A stretch of 64,000 bases of DNA from Chlorobiota bacterium. Lineage in GTDB: Bacteria; Bacteroidota; Ignavibacteria; OLB7. Numbering within the stretch: position 1 is the first letter of the stretch; each line of letters begins with the position of its first letter. Positions 63,039 through 64,000 of the stretch are shown here, in pieces. Made by a program: the position numbers and the translations under genes. The DNA lies in the NCBI GenBank assembly GCA_028287785.1, contig JAQBOZ010000009.1, positions 124,001-188,000 on the forward strand, in the 5' to 3' direction. The notes under the pieces are model-generated. The model ran no database searches and had not been told where the DNA came from. It was given only the letters and a program-made list of their open reading frames with translations.

Positions 63039-63105
63039 GGACGCGGCTGGCTCACTGCGTGTCGCGATGGGACTAAAGCTATTTCCCCATACGGTTGAAG
63101 AACTG

Positions 63106-63136
63106 TTGACAAAGGATTGACGAAGTGTTAAGTTTG
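63106..63136 (+). promoter_or_regulatory. Bacteroidota-type promoter of the CI-like gene
   Basis: TTG at 63106-63108 and TAAGTTTG at 63129-63136, a 20-nt spacer, an exact TAnnTTTG -7 element. Just downstream CGTATTAGTCTACG has dyad symmetry and could be a repressor operator. The first base of the message would be near 63142. Confidence 0.6.
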
Positions 63137-63275
63137 TAGGCGTATTAGTCTACGAATGCGTAACGGCGGCGAATATAACTGTTGTCCAACGTCGAAAGCA
63201 AGACATTGTCGTCATGCCGTAGACGATTTTGCATACAATGTTCCGATAACCGTATTCGATGATGGGGTAGCTGCG

Positions 63276-63623
63276 ATGGGCGTGTACGGCAAAGCCGTCC
63301 TCGAACGATTGAGGGATGCGCTGAGGATTCCAAACGCACGAGGGGCACAGGTCAAGCTGGCGCACCGGCTTGGCATTACGCGGGCCGAACTCTTTCGATG
63401 GCAGAGCAGGGATCAGGTGGGGTTTGTCCGCGTTCTCGACGTGTGCGACGATGAAGGCTTCGATGCAAATTGGATTCTCTTCGGGAAGCACTTCAACGAC
63501 CTCTCCGCTGTGCAGTTCCTCGATATCCAGCCGCCCACCGATGAGATCATGGAACTCGATCAGATTGCTGAAGCCATCCAGAAAGTGCGATCGGCGGTCG
63601 CGGCTCGGAAAGGTTCCGCATGA
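63276..63623 (+). CDS. CI-type phage repressor-like HTH protein
   Basis: 115 residues from the ATG reading M-G-V-Y-G-K-A-V-L-E-R-L. An N-terminal HTH: V-L-E-R-L-R-D-A-L, then V-K-L-A-H-R-L-G-I-T-R-A-E-L-F-R-W, and C-D-D-E-G-F-D-A-N-W-I-L-F-G as in Phage_CI_repr domains. The longer upstream frame (start 63156) lacks domain sense. A separate S24-like gene follows in an overlapping frame, so a split repressor/protease or a CI-umuD order is possible. It probably represses the divergent minus-strand operon. Confidence 0.75.
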   Translation: MGVYGKAVLERLRDALRIPNARGAQVKLAHRLGITRAELFRWQSRDQVGFVRVLDVCDDEGFDANWILFGKHFNDLSAVQFLDIQPPTDEIMELDQIAEAIQKVRSAVAARKGSA

Positions 63624-64000
63624 GTTCGGCGTTATCACCTTTCCGGTCGTCTTCCCCACGAGGCCGCACATTACCCCGTCGCCTCGCGACGATGATCATT
63701 TCGTCAACCCAATTGAGTTTTATTGGTATGCCCATCACCCCCCCCCAAACAAGCGGTGGTTTGATTATTTCTGTACGAATCATCCGAAGAACACCTACTA
63801 CGCTCGCGTGGCAGGCAACTGTATGTCCCGCGTCGGAATCCGCCAAGGCGATGTTCTCAGTATCGATGCCGCGATGGAGCCAAAACCCGGTGAGATTGTC
63901 TATGCACGCACCGGCAGCGCGGGCCTTGTAACGCAGCAATGGGCACCTCCGTTTCTCCTCTCACTCAACGATGATGCTACCCCGACACGCATGACTCCCG
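63541..64000 (+). CDS. S24/UmuD-like protein without the usual Ser-Lys dyad, 3' truncated
   Basis: The frame is open to the window end; start uncertain (ATG 63541 or TTG 63565, both inside the CI-like gene). After T-P-S-P-R-D-D-D-H-F-V-N-P-I-E, like the UmuD F-P-S-P-A-D-D-Y region, it reads H-P-K-N-T-Y-Y-A-R-V-A-G-N-C-M-S-R-V-G-I and G-D-V-L-S-I-D. In LexA/UmuD the motif is G-D-S-M with a catalytic Ser, and a Lys lies in T-V-K; here Cys replaces Ser and L-V-T-Q-Q lacks Lys. It could be inactive or act by another residue. Polymerase V-type umuC may follow outside the window. Confidence 0.65.
   Translation, partial: MRSWNSIRLLKPSRKCDRRSRLGKVPHEFGVITFPVVFPTRPHITPSPRDDDHFVNPIEFYWYAHHPPPNKRWFDYFCTNHPKNTYYARVAGNCMSRVGIRQGDVLSIDAAMEPKPGEIVYARTGSAGLVTQQWAPPFLLSLNDDATPTRMTP

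Noticed and set aside
62254-63120. Plus-strand frame of 288 codons
   Set aside because: It crosses the tandem repeat and runs antisense to three overlapping minus-strand genes that have coupled starts.
1-64000. CRISPR arrays, rRNA and tRNA genes
   Set aside because: No regularly spaced identical repeats and no conserved RNA-gene segments were seen on reading both strands.

Overview
The window looks like a chromosome segment of a Bacteroidota/Chlorobiota-type (FCB-group) bacterium, possibly a Kapaibacterium- or Ignavibacteria-like lineage. The evidence is a type IX secretion (T9SS) C-terminal sorting domain at 34.6-34.8 kb and a decayed second one at 55.1-55.3 kb, promoter elements of the TAnnTTTG type, many lipoproteins with short lipoboxes, and few strong Shine-Dalgarno sites in the core genes. 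The assignment comes from reading the sequence, not from a database search.

Layout. 0-27.3 kb is a compact, GC-rich, GATC-rich core. It holds the end of a molybdopterin oxidoreductase, a CarD/SH3-like small protein, a GNAT acetyltransferase, a DUF309 protein, an ABC-F ATPase, three tandem secreted beta-propeller paralogues with a Cys-rich tail, DUF72, a NAD(P)-binding protein, a TruC-like pseudouridine synthase, an amine oxidase, a sterol-desaturase-like hydroxylase, a YheT-like hydrolase, a glycerophosphodiesterase, and a TolC-MacA-MacB type efflux operon. A palindrome (core GTACACAAAGATGTAC) recurs 22-24 nt upstream of a TAnnTTTG-like -7 element in front of three secreted-protein genes, with a fourth copy at 27.7 kb.

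27.3-33.1 kb is an AT-richer accessory island: a translationally coupled pair ending in a 3-TM protein, a DUF4238 protein, a CAP-domain lipoprotein, and a SEFIR/TIR-like gene split by a single base from its C-terminal domain. This is defence-like content.

33.9-52.7 kb is a polymorphic-toxin locus. A T9SS-type cell-surface protein is followed by a giant RHS/YD-repeat protein whose signal-peptide end is separated by a one-base shift in an A-run. Behind it lies an array of orphan toxin tips and immunity-like genes, intact and broken, mixed with remnants of IS1595, IS5, IS630 and IS3/IS407-type elements. One tip/immunity module is duplicated, the second copy being decayed.

52.7-59.8 kb carries secreted proteins, lipoproteins and small ORF cassettes bounded by hairpins, then a two-gene operon: a three-TM protein overlapping a trypsin-like protease fused to ankyrin repeats and a barrel-like C-terminus. 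A 139-178 bp MITE-like repeat occurs at 50.9 and 60.1 kb.

60-64 kb looks like the control region of a prophage or other mobile element. Small overlapping genes on the minus strand diverge from a CI-type repressor, which has its own TTG-N20-TAAGTTTG promoter. An S24/UmuD-like gene running off the window lacks the usual Ser and Lys. Several reading frames in 32-56 kb are broken where one extra base in a short homopolymer would restore them; this should be checked against reads before calling pseudogenes.
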